From contig CM074806.1 of assembly GCA_037447605.1 (NCBI GenBank), positions 2,771,400-2,835,399 of the forward strand: 64,000 bases of DNA. Direction: 5' to 3'. Positions 45,668-57,162 of the stretch are shown here, one piece after another; position 1 is the first letter of the stretch; every line of letters begins with the position of its first letter. A model generated the notes under the pieces. The model did no database searches. It worked only from the letters and a program-made list of their open reading frames with translations, and was not told the DNA's origin. The position numbers were made by a program, and so were the translations under genes. The DNA comes from Zygnema circumcarinatum. Taxonomy: Eukaryota; Streptophyta; Zygnematophyceae; Zygnematales; Zygnemataceae.

Positions 45668-46260
45668 TTTGAGAAGTAGGAATGAATAGGAAAAGCAAGA
45701 TTTGTTAGAATATTTTGTTCAAGGCAGGTAGTCTTAGAGCTTAGCTCGATTTTCTCGTTGCGCTCGAGGCCAAATTAGGGAAATAAGCAATAATTACCTC
45801 GGGAGCCTCGTCCGCCATGCACAATGTGACAGCGATGCCTTGCTTTGCAACATGATTCTTCTTCCACACGACCTTTGTGTGGCATCAATGTGCCGCCTTT
45901 TTGCCTCGCTTGCAAGTCACAGTCCACAAGGAGAGGCCCCACGCTCGGCTTGGCGGACACGAGGCGGCGGTCCCATGCAATGCAGCGCGGCATGCACTCC
46001 TGCATGCCCGCCCGCCGCCCTCCTCTCTCCCTGCGCTTCGCTTGTGCGGACATGCAGCGAAAGGCGAGCGGGGGGAGGGAGGGTGCTTGCTGCCACGCCA
46101 GAGAGGGTGGAAGGAGCTGGAAGGGCGGCGAGAGGTGTATTGCCGTCCCGAAGAGGCTCGAATGCGGGGGTAGTTGAGGAGGGAGGTCCTGACAGGGGCG
46201 AAGTGCTGGGTATACTGTTCTAGTGGTGCAAGCTGCAGAGTTTGTTCTTGCAGAGTTTAA
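45668..46260. other. intergenic between GT61 copy B and ADH copy 1
   Basis: Holds the 3' end of the GT61 gene and the leader of ADH copy 1. It is GC-rich from 45940 on. No extra gene or strong motif is seen; overlapping ORFs on both strands here look like composition effects. Confidence 0.45.
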
Positions 46261-48449
46261 ATGACCGCTGAGGTTACCAAGATGATGGAGACTGTTCACA
46301 TTGAAGCGCGCAAGGATGCAAACCATCCAATGATGGCGGCAGAGTGGCATGGCAAGGAGAATATTAAAGTTCATGAACGCCCGAAGCCTATGGTTACCGA
46401 TCCTGTAGGCACCTTCCATGGCATTCAAGCAGATGCAGAATTGAAAAGCAGCCCGAGAAGCCATGCCTGTTTGGGCTCACTGCACATGCGTTGGGATTTG
46501 TTTTTTCACAGGATCATATGTCTAGTGCATGCTGAAGTTTTCATGGCATGCATCTGTATGGGTCGTAAGCTTTGGTTTCCGTCTGGTCTCCTTTGTTGAT
46601 TGCAATAAACCACTCAGACGGTAGGGATCTAATTCGTTCAAAATTGTCACTGGACCTCTACAGAAGGACGTCATTCTGAATATCACTTCAACAGCCATCT
46701 GTGGTTCGGACCTTCACCTGTACTTGGGGTGCTTCCCCGCCATGAAAGAAGGCGACGTTCTTGGACACGAGTTCATGGTAAGTCTGCTTGTGCAGTTGGC
46801 TCAAGGTTACCTTGAAAGTCCCTCGGCGTTTGACAAAGTGGACTTCAGAAATTACGAGTGTTCTCACCCATTATTTCCAATGTGTTTTGTATTGCAGGGC
46901 ATCGTCGAAGAGGTTGGTCCCGAAGTAAAGTCAGTGAAAAAGGGGGACCGCGTAGTTGCCAGCTTTGATATTGCATGCGGTGAGTGCTTCTATTGCGAGC
47001 GGGAGCTCTACAGTGCCTGTGACACAACAAATCCGCCGACACCTGACTCCATCAAGATGGAATCGATATATGGGCACAAGACGTCAGGGATTTTCGGCTA
47101 CTCCCACCTCACAGGAGGATTCGAGGGAGGACAAGCAGAGTATGCAAGGGTGCCATTTGGTAAGCACTTAGTGTGTGACAGTTCTGCGCTATAACGGGAA
47201 GTCGACCGTATCAAAATGGCGAAAACGTGATTCCTATGCTTTTGCCTTTCTTTTGCAGGCGATGTTAATCTTTTGAAGCTTCCCGAGGACCTTCCTGACG
47301 AGCGAGTCCTGTTCCTCTCTGACATCCTTCCAACTGCGTGGCATGCAAACGAGCTCGCACGTGTTGGCAAAGGCGACAGAGTCGCAATCTGGGGCGCTGG
47401 ACCAGGCGAGCTCTCGTCGGTCTGCAGTGGAATTCATCAGCCTGTTGTTCTATTATTCGGCTTTCATAACAGGAGAGCTGTTCTGAAACGTTTTATTTTG
47501 ATTTGACCTGGTTGACATGCATCGCTGGTCAGCTATGGAGCAGTTTAGGCTATCCTTTTTCTTCTTCTTCTTCTTCAGTTTTCCAGTCCTTAATCGGTCC
47601 TGAACATTGATTGAGCTACCGCGTTTATTTTGTCTTTAAAAATTACGGCGGATATGCACTTTATGCAGTGGGTATTCTGGCTGCGCACTGCGCTCTCCAC
47701 CGCGGGGCCCACCATGTGATGCTCATTGATCGCTACGATTACCGATTGGCTTTCGCCAAAACGAAGTTGGACAGTCCCAAAGTCTCCACAGTCAACTACA
47801 CCGAAGTGAAGGATCTGAAGGAGGCTTTGTTTGTGAGCTCTTTTTAACAACAGCGCTGCCATTTCGATGTTTGTTGAAAGCTTTGCCTACTTTTGGATAA
47901 CATTGAACACCTGAACAGATTCAACAACACAGCTACAGCACGCAGACATTCAACCGTTTGCTTTTTTCATTAATCAAAGGAGACCCTTAACGGTTCATTT
48001 TCTTCGAGGTGTAGGACATTGTTGGCAAGAACGGGGTCGACTGTGGCATAGACGCTGTGGGCGTCCACTACACAAAGTCGTGGACGCACAAGCTTCAGAC
48101 GGTTTTGAAGATGGAGACCGATCCCTCGGACGTGGTGAACGAAATGATCAGGAGTGTGCGCAAGGGGGGGAACATCGGAATAGTGGGCGTGTACACCGGC
48201 AGCTGCAACAACTTCAACTTGGGAGGATTCATGGAGAAGGGCCTCTCTATGGCGGGTGGCCAGACGCCAGTGCAGAAGTACTGGAAAACGCTGCTCGAGA
48301 AAGTGAAGGCTGAAGAGCTGAAACCGGAGCTCGTCCTCACTCACGTGCTTCCACTGGCGAAGGCGGCTGAGGGTTACAAAATGTTCAATGAGAAGGAGAG
48401 CGGATGCATCAAAGTGATTCTGAAGCCACATGCTTCTCCGGCTGCTTAG
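46261..48449 (+). CDS. zinc-dependent alcohol dehydrogenase (MDR family), tandem copy 1, 421 aa
   Basis: Medium-chain dehydrogenases oxidise alcohols or aldehydes with NAD(P) and zinc. Exons 46261-46404, 46664-46777, 46898-47159, 47259-47405, 47669-47832 and 48015-48449 join to 421 residues. Catalytic zinc ligands are Cys61 (AICGSDLH) and His83-Glu84 (LGHEFM). The structural-zinc lobe is Cys113, 116, 119 and 127 (C-X2-C-X2-C-X7-C). The Rossmann fold has GAGPVGILAAH and an LID turn, which suggests NAD rather than NADP. The full set of sites resembles glutathione-independent formaldehyde dehydrogenase/threonine dehydrogenase-like enzymes rather than classical plant ADH. The intron after 47405 begins with GC where copy 2 has GT. 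Substrate is unknown. Confidence 0.88.
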
Positions 48450-49603
48450 AAAACGTGGGACTGTTTCGAGCTGATTGCAACGGTTGCGTGCATGAGGGTG
48501 TGGGTGCGGGGAGGGAGTCCTTCAGAGTTACGAAGGCAGTGCTTGTTAGCAGCGTGGTCGGGATATCAACTATGGGGGGTGGGTGCGGTTCTGTTGGCAC
48601 GTGCATCTATCTTGTAAATAGACGAGGGAGTAACTGTGACACTAAGACGCTCAATGTGCTGCCGCGTTGGAGGCACAGGGCTGTTCTGTCTTGTATACGA
48701 GCGCAAGACTTCCAGAGTCGCACACTGCACAACATGGCATGGCGTGGCTTTGCTTTTGTTATTGTCGTGAACGAGTTTGAAGGGACCATTCGTGTCCAGA
48801 ATTGAATGAATTAAATGAATTGAATTGAATGAATTGGATTTTCGCTGAGGGGGGGCTAAGCATAAAAAAACATTAAGGTAAACATAAAAAGAAGTTGAAT
48901 TTTGAAAATCCGAGAGGGAGCTAAAATTTCCCCCCCCCCAAAATTGTCATTGTAGGCTCGCCATTGTTCGTGTTACTCGTTTGGCCGCGCTCCCTCCTAG
49001 ACATGAACTTTCCTTTTCTCGTCCCATAGGGCCCGTCGCCCATGGCACCGACCATGAAGCCGATGGGATGTGGGCCGCCGGTCGGGCTGTAATGGTGGAA
49101 CAGGGCGGTATGCCACGTCAGACAAAATTCGCCAAGTGTCACCCTGGTTGTTATGCCACGTCAACGTTCGGCGTGACCCACGTCAATATTCGCACCAGAC
49201 TAATTTGCCACGTACGAGAAAATACTCTTTTTCATCGACACGTCATCAGACAGCATGGAACGGAGTCTATTTTTAACACCTGCCAGAATGCCACGTCATA
49301 AGAAGTGCGTGTCTTGTTACGATGGCACGTCATCAGCCGCGTCAGCACACTTGTTCAAGTGCGCGCCACGTCACTTGTCGCGCGGCGAGCAATCGACTGC
49401 GCGCCACGTTGCGCGGTCCCACGCATGGCCGTGCATGGCCGCGAGAAGCGGCGCCACGTGGCGGCGAGAGCTGTGGGCCTCCTGCGCTTGGCACCTGCGG
49501 TCGAGGCGAGAGGACGAACAGGGATAGCAGGGAGGGTGAGGGGAGGAGCGAAGGGGGAGAGAGAGTGGGCGATTGAAGGTTTCCAGGACGATTTAGTTCA
49601 GCC
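48450..49603. promoter_or_regulatory. spacer and promoter of ADH copy 2
   Basis: The left half holds the 3' end of copy 1 and no gene. The right half carries the ACGT-core cluster listed separately. The leader near 49540 is GA-rich. Confidence 0.5.
49111..49460. promoter_or_regulatory. dense cluster of ACGT-core (CCACGTCA-type) elements
   Basis: ACGT-core words occur at about 49115, 49158, 49164, 49179, 49210, 49240, 49293, 49328, 49368, 49406 and 49456. Most read GCCACGT or CACGTCA, the form bound by plant bZIP factors; the last is a true G-box (CCACGTGG). They lie 150-500 bp before the ADH copy 2 start codon. ADH copy 1 shows no such cluster. Binding itself is inferred. Confidence 0.65.
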
Positions 49604-52375
49604 ATGGCGACGGCGACAGAGGTTAGTGAGAGAGTGCAGGGTCTGAGTCTGGAGTCGCGTAAGGATGAGGAGCATCTGATGAAGGCGGTGGAGTGGCACG
49701 GGAAGCAGAAAGTGCATGTGCAGGAGCGACCGCGCCCGCTCGTTACCAACGCTGTGAGTGGGCGAGAGGATGGGAAGGGAGGGGTTGGGTATTCGGTTGG
49801 GGTTTCTTGACAGGCGTCGAGTTCAGGTGTTCGAGCAGACATTGGGGAAAATGTATGACAGCTTCTGTTATTTCAAACGAGGATGGTCGCATATGACTTT
49901 GACGAATATTTCTTGATTGTTTCGTGGGCTTGCTACAAATCTAATTCCGTGGACTTTGGGTTGAACGCTATAGTATTCTGAACTTTTGTTCCTCTATTTG
50001 CGTTACAATTGTAGAGGAACTAACCTGTCTCTTTCTCTGACAATGCTTGAATTGTTTCAAATGCAGAAGGACGTGGTCATCAAAGTGACGGCAACGGCTA
50101 TCTGCGGCTCTGATCTCCATCTGTATCTTAATGCCATGCCCGGCATGAAGAAAGGCGATGTTTTGGGCCACGAATTTATGGTGATTGCTCTTAATTCAGA
50201 GAGCGGGATCTACTAAGTGGTGGTTTTGAAATTAAGTACTTGAATTCGTTCACGACGTGGCATTGCATAAGTGGAACCGACCTATCGAAGGGGAAACCTA
50301 CGCGACTACAAGACACTGCCTGGCTAGATCTAGTTTGGAACAATATTTGATATTCCCGAGTCATCGAAGTCCTCTCACATGGTAGTTTTCGTGCCTAAAA
50401 TTATCTTGACTAAAGAATGGTATATGACATGGACAAGGCAAGTGAAATTGCAATGCGAATTAGTTCCAAATCAGTTGTACAACCACTTAAGATTGACGGA
50501 TATCGAGCATAGAGTATCAGTCACTGCCGTAACCAAGGCGCTATATGTTGACTCTTTCGCCGATGCGTTTGTTGCTGTTGTTATGTGCTATGCCGTTGCA
50601 GGTCATATCTAAGTCTGAAAGTTAGGCGGTGTCAACATATTGAATTTCGCAGTGCTGTAGCTCCACACGGGATTGCTGTTAACGCAACGCATGTCACCTG
50701 TTCAGGGAATTGTAGAGGAGGTCGGCCCCGAAGTGGAGCACGTAAAGAAGGGCGACCGTGTGGTGGCCTCCTTCGACCTCGCCTGCGGGGAGTGCTTCTA
50801 TTGCCGCAAGAAGCTCTACACGGCGTGTGATGGGACGAACCTGCCCACTGCGCACAGCTGGGCGCAGGAGACACTGTACGGCCACAAAACTGCGGGTCTT
50901 CTCGGCTATTCTCATCTCACGGGTGGCTATGAAGGCGGCCAAGCGGAATATGCTCGGGTTCCATTTGGTGGGCGCAACTCAACCTTGAACATGCCGTTTT
51001 GGTTGACGTCAGTTGAGAGGGTTGTTTGCTGTCGGCTGTGGTGTATACTTACTTTTTTGCCGCTGCTTTGCACAATAAAATAAGGCTTGTGAGAAAATTA
51101 ACAAGAACAAGGCAGTTTTTTTACACTGAAATTCGTGACGAACATGAGTTTATGCAGGAGACATCAATTTGCTGAAGGTTCCTGACGCTCTCCCGGACAG
51201 AGACGTGCTCTTTCTTTCGGAGATTTTGCCGACTGCTTGGCATGCAAATGTGCTGGCAGACGTGACAGAAGGCGAGACGGTTGCCATTTGGGGGGCTGGC
51301 CCGGGTAAACACTGCTCCTTAAACATTCGATACGGGTGGTATATATAGGGCCTTTCCTAGAAAACGAAAAGTACATTCCTATCTGCCCTTTTTTAACACT
51401 TATCCTGGAAGTTGAAACTCGGTGTAATTAGCCTTGAGACAGCGGATAAATGTTGAGATTGGATTGGGGCGAATACCTGTCTAGAGGCGGGGAATGAGGA
51501 GCTTCCCCTTGATTGGATTAACTCCGTTCGTTCTAGTTTTTCATTTGGAAGAGACAGTAGGAGAGTCTCATTTTGGTACATCGTCTTTTTTGTTTTTTCT
51601 GCCAAATGAAACGACGTTAATGTTTATTGCTGCAGTCGGCATTCTAGCTGCCCATTGCGCGTTCAACCGCGGAGCGAATCACGTCATTCTCATAGACAAT
51701 CAAGAATATCGTCTGGAGTTTGCGAGGAACAAGTTGGAGGGCGGCAAGTTGGATACTATCAATTTTTCGAAGGAGAAGGTTCCAGCAGCATTAGAGGCAA
51801 GGCTTTCTTTAACGTGTCTATTTCTTTCGTCTGTGGAGTCAAGTAAATTGCAGAAACTGTTATTTTCGGCATGCTGACGGCTCTATTGTCCTACTTGGAA
51901 CTGCCATTGAAAGGCGCCTATGCTCGTTGTCCTGCAGAAACTTGTTGGAAAGAACGGTGTCGATGCGGCTATCGAGGCTGTCGGCTTTCATTACACGAAG
52001 ACATGGCTTCACACCATTGAGATGGCAATTGGGTTGGAGACCGACCCGTCCGAAATGCTAAATGAGATCATCGGATGCGTTCGCAAGGGGGGGAAGATTG
52101 GAGTGGTGGGCGTCTATGCGGGTTTTTGCAACCACTTCAACATTGGAGCATTCATGGAGAAGGGGTTATCTATGGCGGCTGGGCAGACGCCTGTACAGAA
52201 ATATTGGCACAAGTTGCTGAACAAGATCGAGAACAAGGAGCTAAATCCGTCTCTCGTTATCACTCACGAGCTGCCTTTAGATAAAGCAGAGGAAGGCTAC
52301 AAGATTTTCAATGAGAAGCAGGACGGGTGTGTGAAGGTTGTTCTGAAGCCGGGCCAAGTAGGAATTGCGGCATAA
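49604..52375 (+). CDS. zinc-dependent alcohol dehydrogenase (MDR family), tandem copy 2, 423 aa
   Basis: Exons 49604-49753, 50067-50180, 50706-50967, 51158-51304, 51636-51796 and 51938-52375 join to 423 residues. Exons 2, 3 and 4 have exactly the same lengths (114, 262, 147 bp) and phases as copy 1, proving tandem duplication. Zinc sites are conserved: [14 protein letters not shown], and [15 protein letters not shown]. The cofactor motif is [13 protein letters not shown] with an LID turn. The last intron starts with GC after TTAGAG, matching the GC-AG consensus. The protein ends in a Gly-rich [11 protein letters not shown] tail. The upstream ACGT cluster suggests stress or hormone control distinct from copy 1. 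Confidence 0.88.
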
Positions 52376-53006
52376 ACGTGCGGACATAGGCAGGAAGATG
52401 ACTAGTGAGGGATTCAGATGCGTGATGGAGACAGTAAATAGCTCTCTTCTTTCAAAAAAAGAAAGAGCAAACAAACAAAGAAAACAAAGAAACAAAGTGT
52501 ACATTGTTCTATAACGAAAACTGAGCGTTCCATGTTGTTTGCTTGAAATAAGCCCATCTTGTGCTCAAAGTGAGAGCTTTTGAATGTCAAAGTAAAACAT
52601 AACTTGGAAAGAAAAAACTGTCTTAATGCTGTGCGAGACGCAACAAGCAAAGTTCTGGCAAAGCAATGGATTTGCTGATCAGAAACAAGTGTTTGATCAA
52701 ACCTAAGAACGGCAATACAAGATGACCTGTCATTCAATCCACAATTTTGTTGTTGGCCAAGATACAGGATTAGTTACACAGCAGAGAGAGAATTTAATCA
52801 AAGCTTTTTGCATTCCGTGTACTACTTACAGCTCCAGTGTGTCTTGATTCTATCTACCATCGACAAGTATGCCCCGCGCAAAATTTTAATCCTTGAAAAC
52901 ATTGCAGCAAGCTTATCTCATAGCAGCCCATATGGCATGTGATCATGGCATGTCTTATGTGCGATCCGTTAATCCAAAAGCAAGAGGTGGGAAGGAAGCA
53001 CAGCCA
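52376..53006. other. convergent region between ADH copy 2 and NUP50-like
   Basis: Contains both 3' untranslated regions. A short A-rich GAAA/CAAA stretch lies at 52455-52495. No gene is seen. Confidence 0.5.
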
Positions 53007-55997
53007 TCACCTGGGCGCATTGGCGAGAAGAGTTTTGCTCAATTCCGCTGCCTTTTCTTCAGACGCAACTTTGATGAGGTACATGTATCGCTTTGAAACC
53101 GTGCCGCCGCCATCGCTTGAAGCCGATTCTGACTCGTGCTGGAGACAAAAGCCGGAGCACATCATTGCGAATAAGAATACACTTGCTTTCTTACGGTAAC
53201 CAAGACTTTATGAATACTTGAGAAAAGAAAGACTAGCTTGAGATTATGCCAATAGATGTCAAGCTCAGAGTAAAGAAATGAACTTAGTAATCAGACGAAA
53301 TGAGATAGATAAGCGGGCGAGAGAGAATACCGTCGAGAATAACGCAACCATCACTTTTGTTTTTGTGACACTTGTGTCCATGCCTTTGTAAAGTAGAGCA
53401 TTTATGAGTAGTCGTCCGACCTGAGAGCCAATATGCCACCTGTGGTCAGTGATCAGCTGCCAATCCTGCCATCGGCCTCAGTTCAGTGCGGTTCGGCAGC
53501 CTTGACTAGCACCCACCTCAGTTCTGAAATGGACTCGCGGAGGAGCCTCCTCTCGACCATCCGACGGCGGATACGCTTTCAAGCTCAACATTCCAAAGCC
53601 CATGTCCTTCCACTCTTTGGAGTCGCCCTGAAAGCAGGCCAACCAAACACAGACCATACTACCTCACTCCGTGTCCTCCTCTCACCCTTCATCTAGGTTC
53701 TGCTATTTAAATGGCATGGTGGATAAAGGAGTGCCTGTGAGAGAAACCATGAAGTTTAGGAAAACCCCGTCACAAGAAAACTGTGTCTTTTTTTGGTTTG
53801 AAGAAGAATCACCAGCCACACCTGCCATACCTGAACGTACAGCTTGGAGCGAGTCTCATACAGCACTTTCACCCCCGGCTCCTCCGCTTTCTTCAGCGAT
53901 GGGCTCGGAGGCCGCTCCTCTGCAACATCCACTTCGTACCATAGTCAACCCCATCACCTCTCATCACTGCAGGCTATGAACATATAGCTAATGGTGACCT
54001 TTCTTCACAAGACGCAAAAATAAAGAAGATAAGATCGCAACAAAAGATACTGGCTAGCATCCACATACCTTCGTCATCTTTTCCTTCTTCTGCAGCTTCT
54101 GCGGAGCCCTGGAGAGCAGGCTGTGCGACATTCAACGGTGTCGCCGGAATATTGAAAAGAGAGGGCGGGCCGGTAGAAGGTGCAGAAAATATCCCGGTAC
54201 GAAAACCTCCACCAGATGAGAGAGTAGTTGGCACAGTTGCAGACGCCGAATTCCCAAAAGTCACTCCTCCTCCAAAAATGGATGAAGTTTGCGCAGAACC
54301 AACCCCCCCATTACTGCCGGAGAGAAAGCTGCCCCACATGGGGACCCTCGGCTTTTGCTGGTCCAATGTAGAGGCTCCCAGACCTGCACTTGAGAAGGGC
54401 GAAGTCGTCACAGTAGCAGTGGAATCAGGGAATGCCGCATCAGGTTTTGAATAGGCAGTTGGTTGTGGTTCCACGCTCGCATTTGCAGGTTTTGATGAAA
54501 GCCAATCAGCCACTTCCTTGAAGTCGGCCTGCAATGCCGTCAGGGACAACTACTTGTGAGTGGGAGAGAAGCATGCATCATGCTACACCATCACATTAAC
54601 ATGCTACGCGACAATCCGACAAAAGACATTGTGCAATAGAACCGGAGAGTGAAAAGGTGGGGGGCGAACAAGAATGCTTGAAGCATGGTGAATGTAATCC
54701 CGCACTCCATCAGTCCAGAGTTCATCACCATGCTCCTTCAGCTGTGCCTGCACCCAGCTGTGTTGGGAAAGTCCATGCCCATATAGTCCTCAATGACCAG
54801 TGAAACTCAAAATATTCTAGCAACTGCAATTTAATAACATGCACTTGTAACGGCTTCACATGTGAGAAGCTCCCCTTACATAATGGAAAAAGTCTTACAA
54901 CTTACCTGGTGAATTGTTTATTGAGAGCACGAACGTGCAGCAGGCATGCCCTCTGCCTTTCTGTGGTCGGTGTCAGCTGGTTCGAGTTCCTTGTCTGGTT
55001 ACCATCTGAAAAAACTCTGGACGCTTCCGAACTTGGTGTCGAAGAAGGAAAGGCTGTCGAATCCTGCTAACCAATCAATCCACTTTGTCAGATCCACGCC
55101 TGCATCGCATTTCCCATTTTAGGTGCATCGCATCGCAGCGAGGCGAAAGGAAACATGTGGTAGGAAGTTGAGGAAAAAGCAAGTACAGGCTTATTTTGAT
55201 GTGCCGCTAAGATTCTCGCCAAAACTAGCAAAGAAGTAATATCTGTCATCGTTAACGTTGATTAAAAGCAGGCTGTCATTCTATTGATGCCAAATTTACT
55301 GGTTCCGTCCTTTCAAAGCACAATAAGTCTTAGCCAGTATCAATACGCCATATGCAATCTAAGCAATGTTAAAAGGACCATGTTATCCAATTGACGCTAC
55401 CGACATTCAGCTTCTTACTTGCAATGTCGACGTGAACTAATCGCCTACATTTTCTATGAACGCGCCTCTCAAAAGGTAACTAAGCTTGATTGCCTATTGA
55501 ACTTTCATCCTTCTAAACCTTGCAAGTACGAAATTTCTGAAAGCAATTAAACTGTAGTGTAAAAGGACAAGGGGGCGATGAAAGGATGGAGCCATGGAGA
55601 GGGTGTTTGGGAGGGAGCGGGAGAAAGAGGGTAAAATAGAGGGGAAGATAGAATAGAAGGTGTAGGAAGGAGGAGAACGAGAGCGGAAGAGCGACAGAAA
55701 CAAAGAAATAGACTAGCGGAAAGAAAGAATTCCCTGCCTACTTTTCTGGTCAATACAACACGGGTTCCCCTTAAGCAAAATAAAAAGAAAACAAAACTTC
55801 GACCTCTCAGACACATAACCATTAACATATCGCGTTCTTTCGTTCTTCTTGTCTCTCTCCAGTTGCTGAAAGAAGAAACATAGTGCCGCCCCGCCCAAGG
55901 AGGGTTCCTTTCCCCTGTTGCAGAGAGCCAGGGTTCAGGCTGCTCTCACTCTTTCGTCGAAGGCGGAGGCCTCCTCTGTCCTCCTCGAGCGCTTCAT
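53007..55997 (-). CDS. NUP50: NUP50-like nucleoporin with RanBP1-type domain, about 395 aa
   Basis: NUP50 sits on the nuclear side of the pore and helps recycle importin. Exons 55063-54906, 54757-54670, 54528-54069, 53931-53831, 53627-53517, 53420-53331 and 53138-53007 are well supported and in phase. A NUP50 helical segment reads RALNKQFTSWVQAQLKEHGD then LWTDGVRDYIHHASSIL. A Ser/Gly/Phe-rich linker has degenerate FG words (SSIFGGG, VTFGNS). The Ran-binding domain follows: VKVLYETRSKLYVQ, KEWKDMGFGML, VGRLLINALLYKGMD, and YMYLIKVASEEKAAEL. The first exon, 55997-55950 (MKRSRRTEEASAFDER), is tentative: it fits in phase but lacks the usual GTFxxAxxEVLxxRRI importin-binding motif, so an exon may be missing from the model. 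Confidence 0.84.
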
Positions 55998-57162
55998 GCT
56001 TGTCCACGAGGCGGCGAGGAGAGCTCTGGGAGTCCCACGTGTCACGAGCAGGCGCGAGGGCGAAGAGCAGCAGCCCCTTGCGCTGCAGGAGGAGCGCAGT
56101 ACCGCTGGGGACCCCCGAGTGACCCAATGGTCCCTGCTTGCTTTACAGCGCAGAGCATAAAAAGCATTTGTGCTGAAAACAAAACCATTTAGCAACGAGG
56201 CTTGTTGTGTGCGGTCGGAACATGGCTCCTGATTCGCAGCTCATAGGAAAGATCAACGCTGCTTGAGAGGTAATCGTGTAAATTGTCTGCGATTGTTTTT
56301 CAAGGGTATACGATGTTTTGCATCTGTGTATGAGGGATCGTCCTCTTTTGCAAGTTAAGGTTCGAGGTTAAATAACCATTAACCTTTACCCTCAATGGTT
56401 GGAAATTGTGACGTTGATCAATTGTGCATTGAAAATACACTAAATTTTTCCGCATGTATGCATTCTCCCGGCTGACAATTCACTGAGTTCATTTGTGACT
56501 ATGACAGGGACGGGATTTGGATCTTGTTCGGCAGACAGCAGATGACCGGAGTTGGGCCCAGAAGAGCTGAAAAAGGAAATCAGCAATCTCCCCAAAACCT
56601 TAAACCATCATCCACAACTCTGCAGAGTTCACGGGAACAACAGAGTGCATTTTACCATTTAAAGACAAAGGCGGAGCTACACCGGGCAACGGCACAACTA
56701 ACAGCTTCTTTGCAGGTTACGAACAATTAACCTGCAAGTCAAACACAACTGGAACGAATTCAATGACCAACTGCTCTCCTCTTTAGGAGGATTCGGGCAC
56801 CGAATGACAGGGCGGCCCAGCCATGGGCAGAGAGCGAGCGTAATGTGTCTGCAAATGCGGCAAGAGCTGGCAAGGGAAGTTGTCTGCTGAGCACAAAATT
56901 CACCTGCGCAGCAAGCAATAAGTAAATAGCAAGGTCATTTCGTCTATCTGAAAGAGGATGCGGCTTGTGATCTATCCCCCCTGAGTCCATACTTGCTGCT
57001 TCAATGGAGAGACCTTCACAAAACGAGTCAAATCAAAGTTGTCGGCAAAGCAAAACAGGTAAAGAGCGCATGTCATGGAAAAAGGGTTTTCCCAAGTCTT
57101 CTCCACAGTACAACAACAGAACCCATCTGAGGAAAGGGCTAAGAAAGTGAACCTAAAGGAAG
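55998..57162. other. intergenic between NUP50-like and ERV41-like
   Basis: No gene could be firmly supported. Plus-strand frames at 55883-56160 and 56524-56730 are open but have no family match. The NUP50 promoter must lie in the left part and the ERV41 3' end in the right part. Confidence 0.4.

Noticed and set aside
55883..56730. Possible plus-strand gene between NUP50-like and ERV41-like
   Set aside because: Two open frames could be joined, but neither has a recognisable domain, start context or conserved motif, and the first overlaps the likely NUP50 leader antisense.
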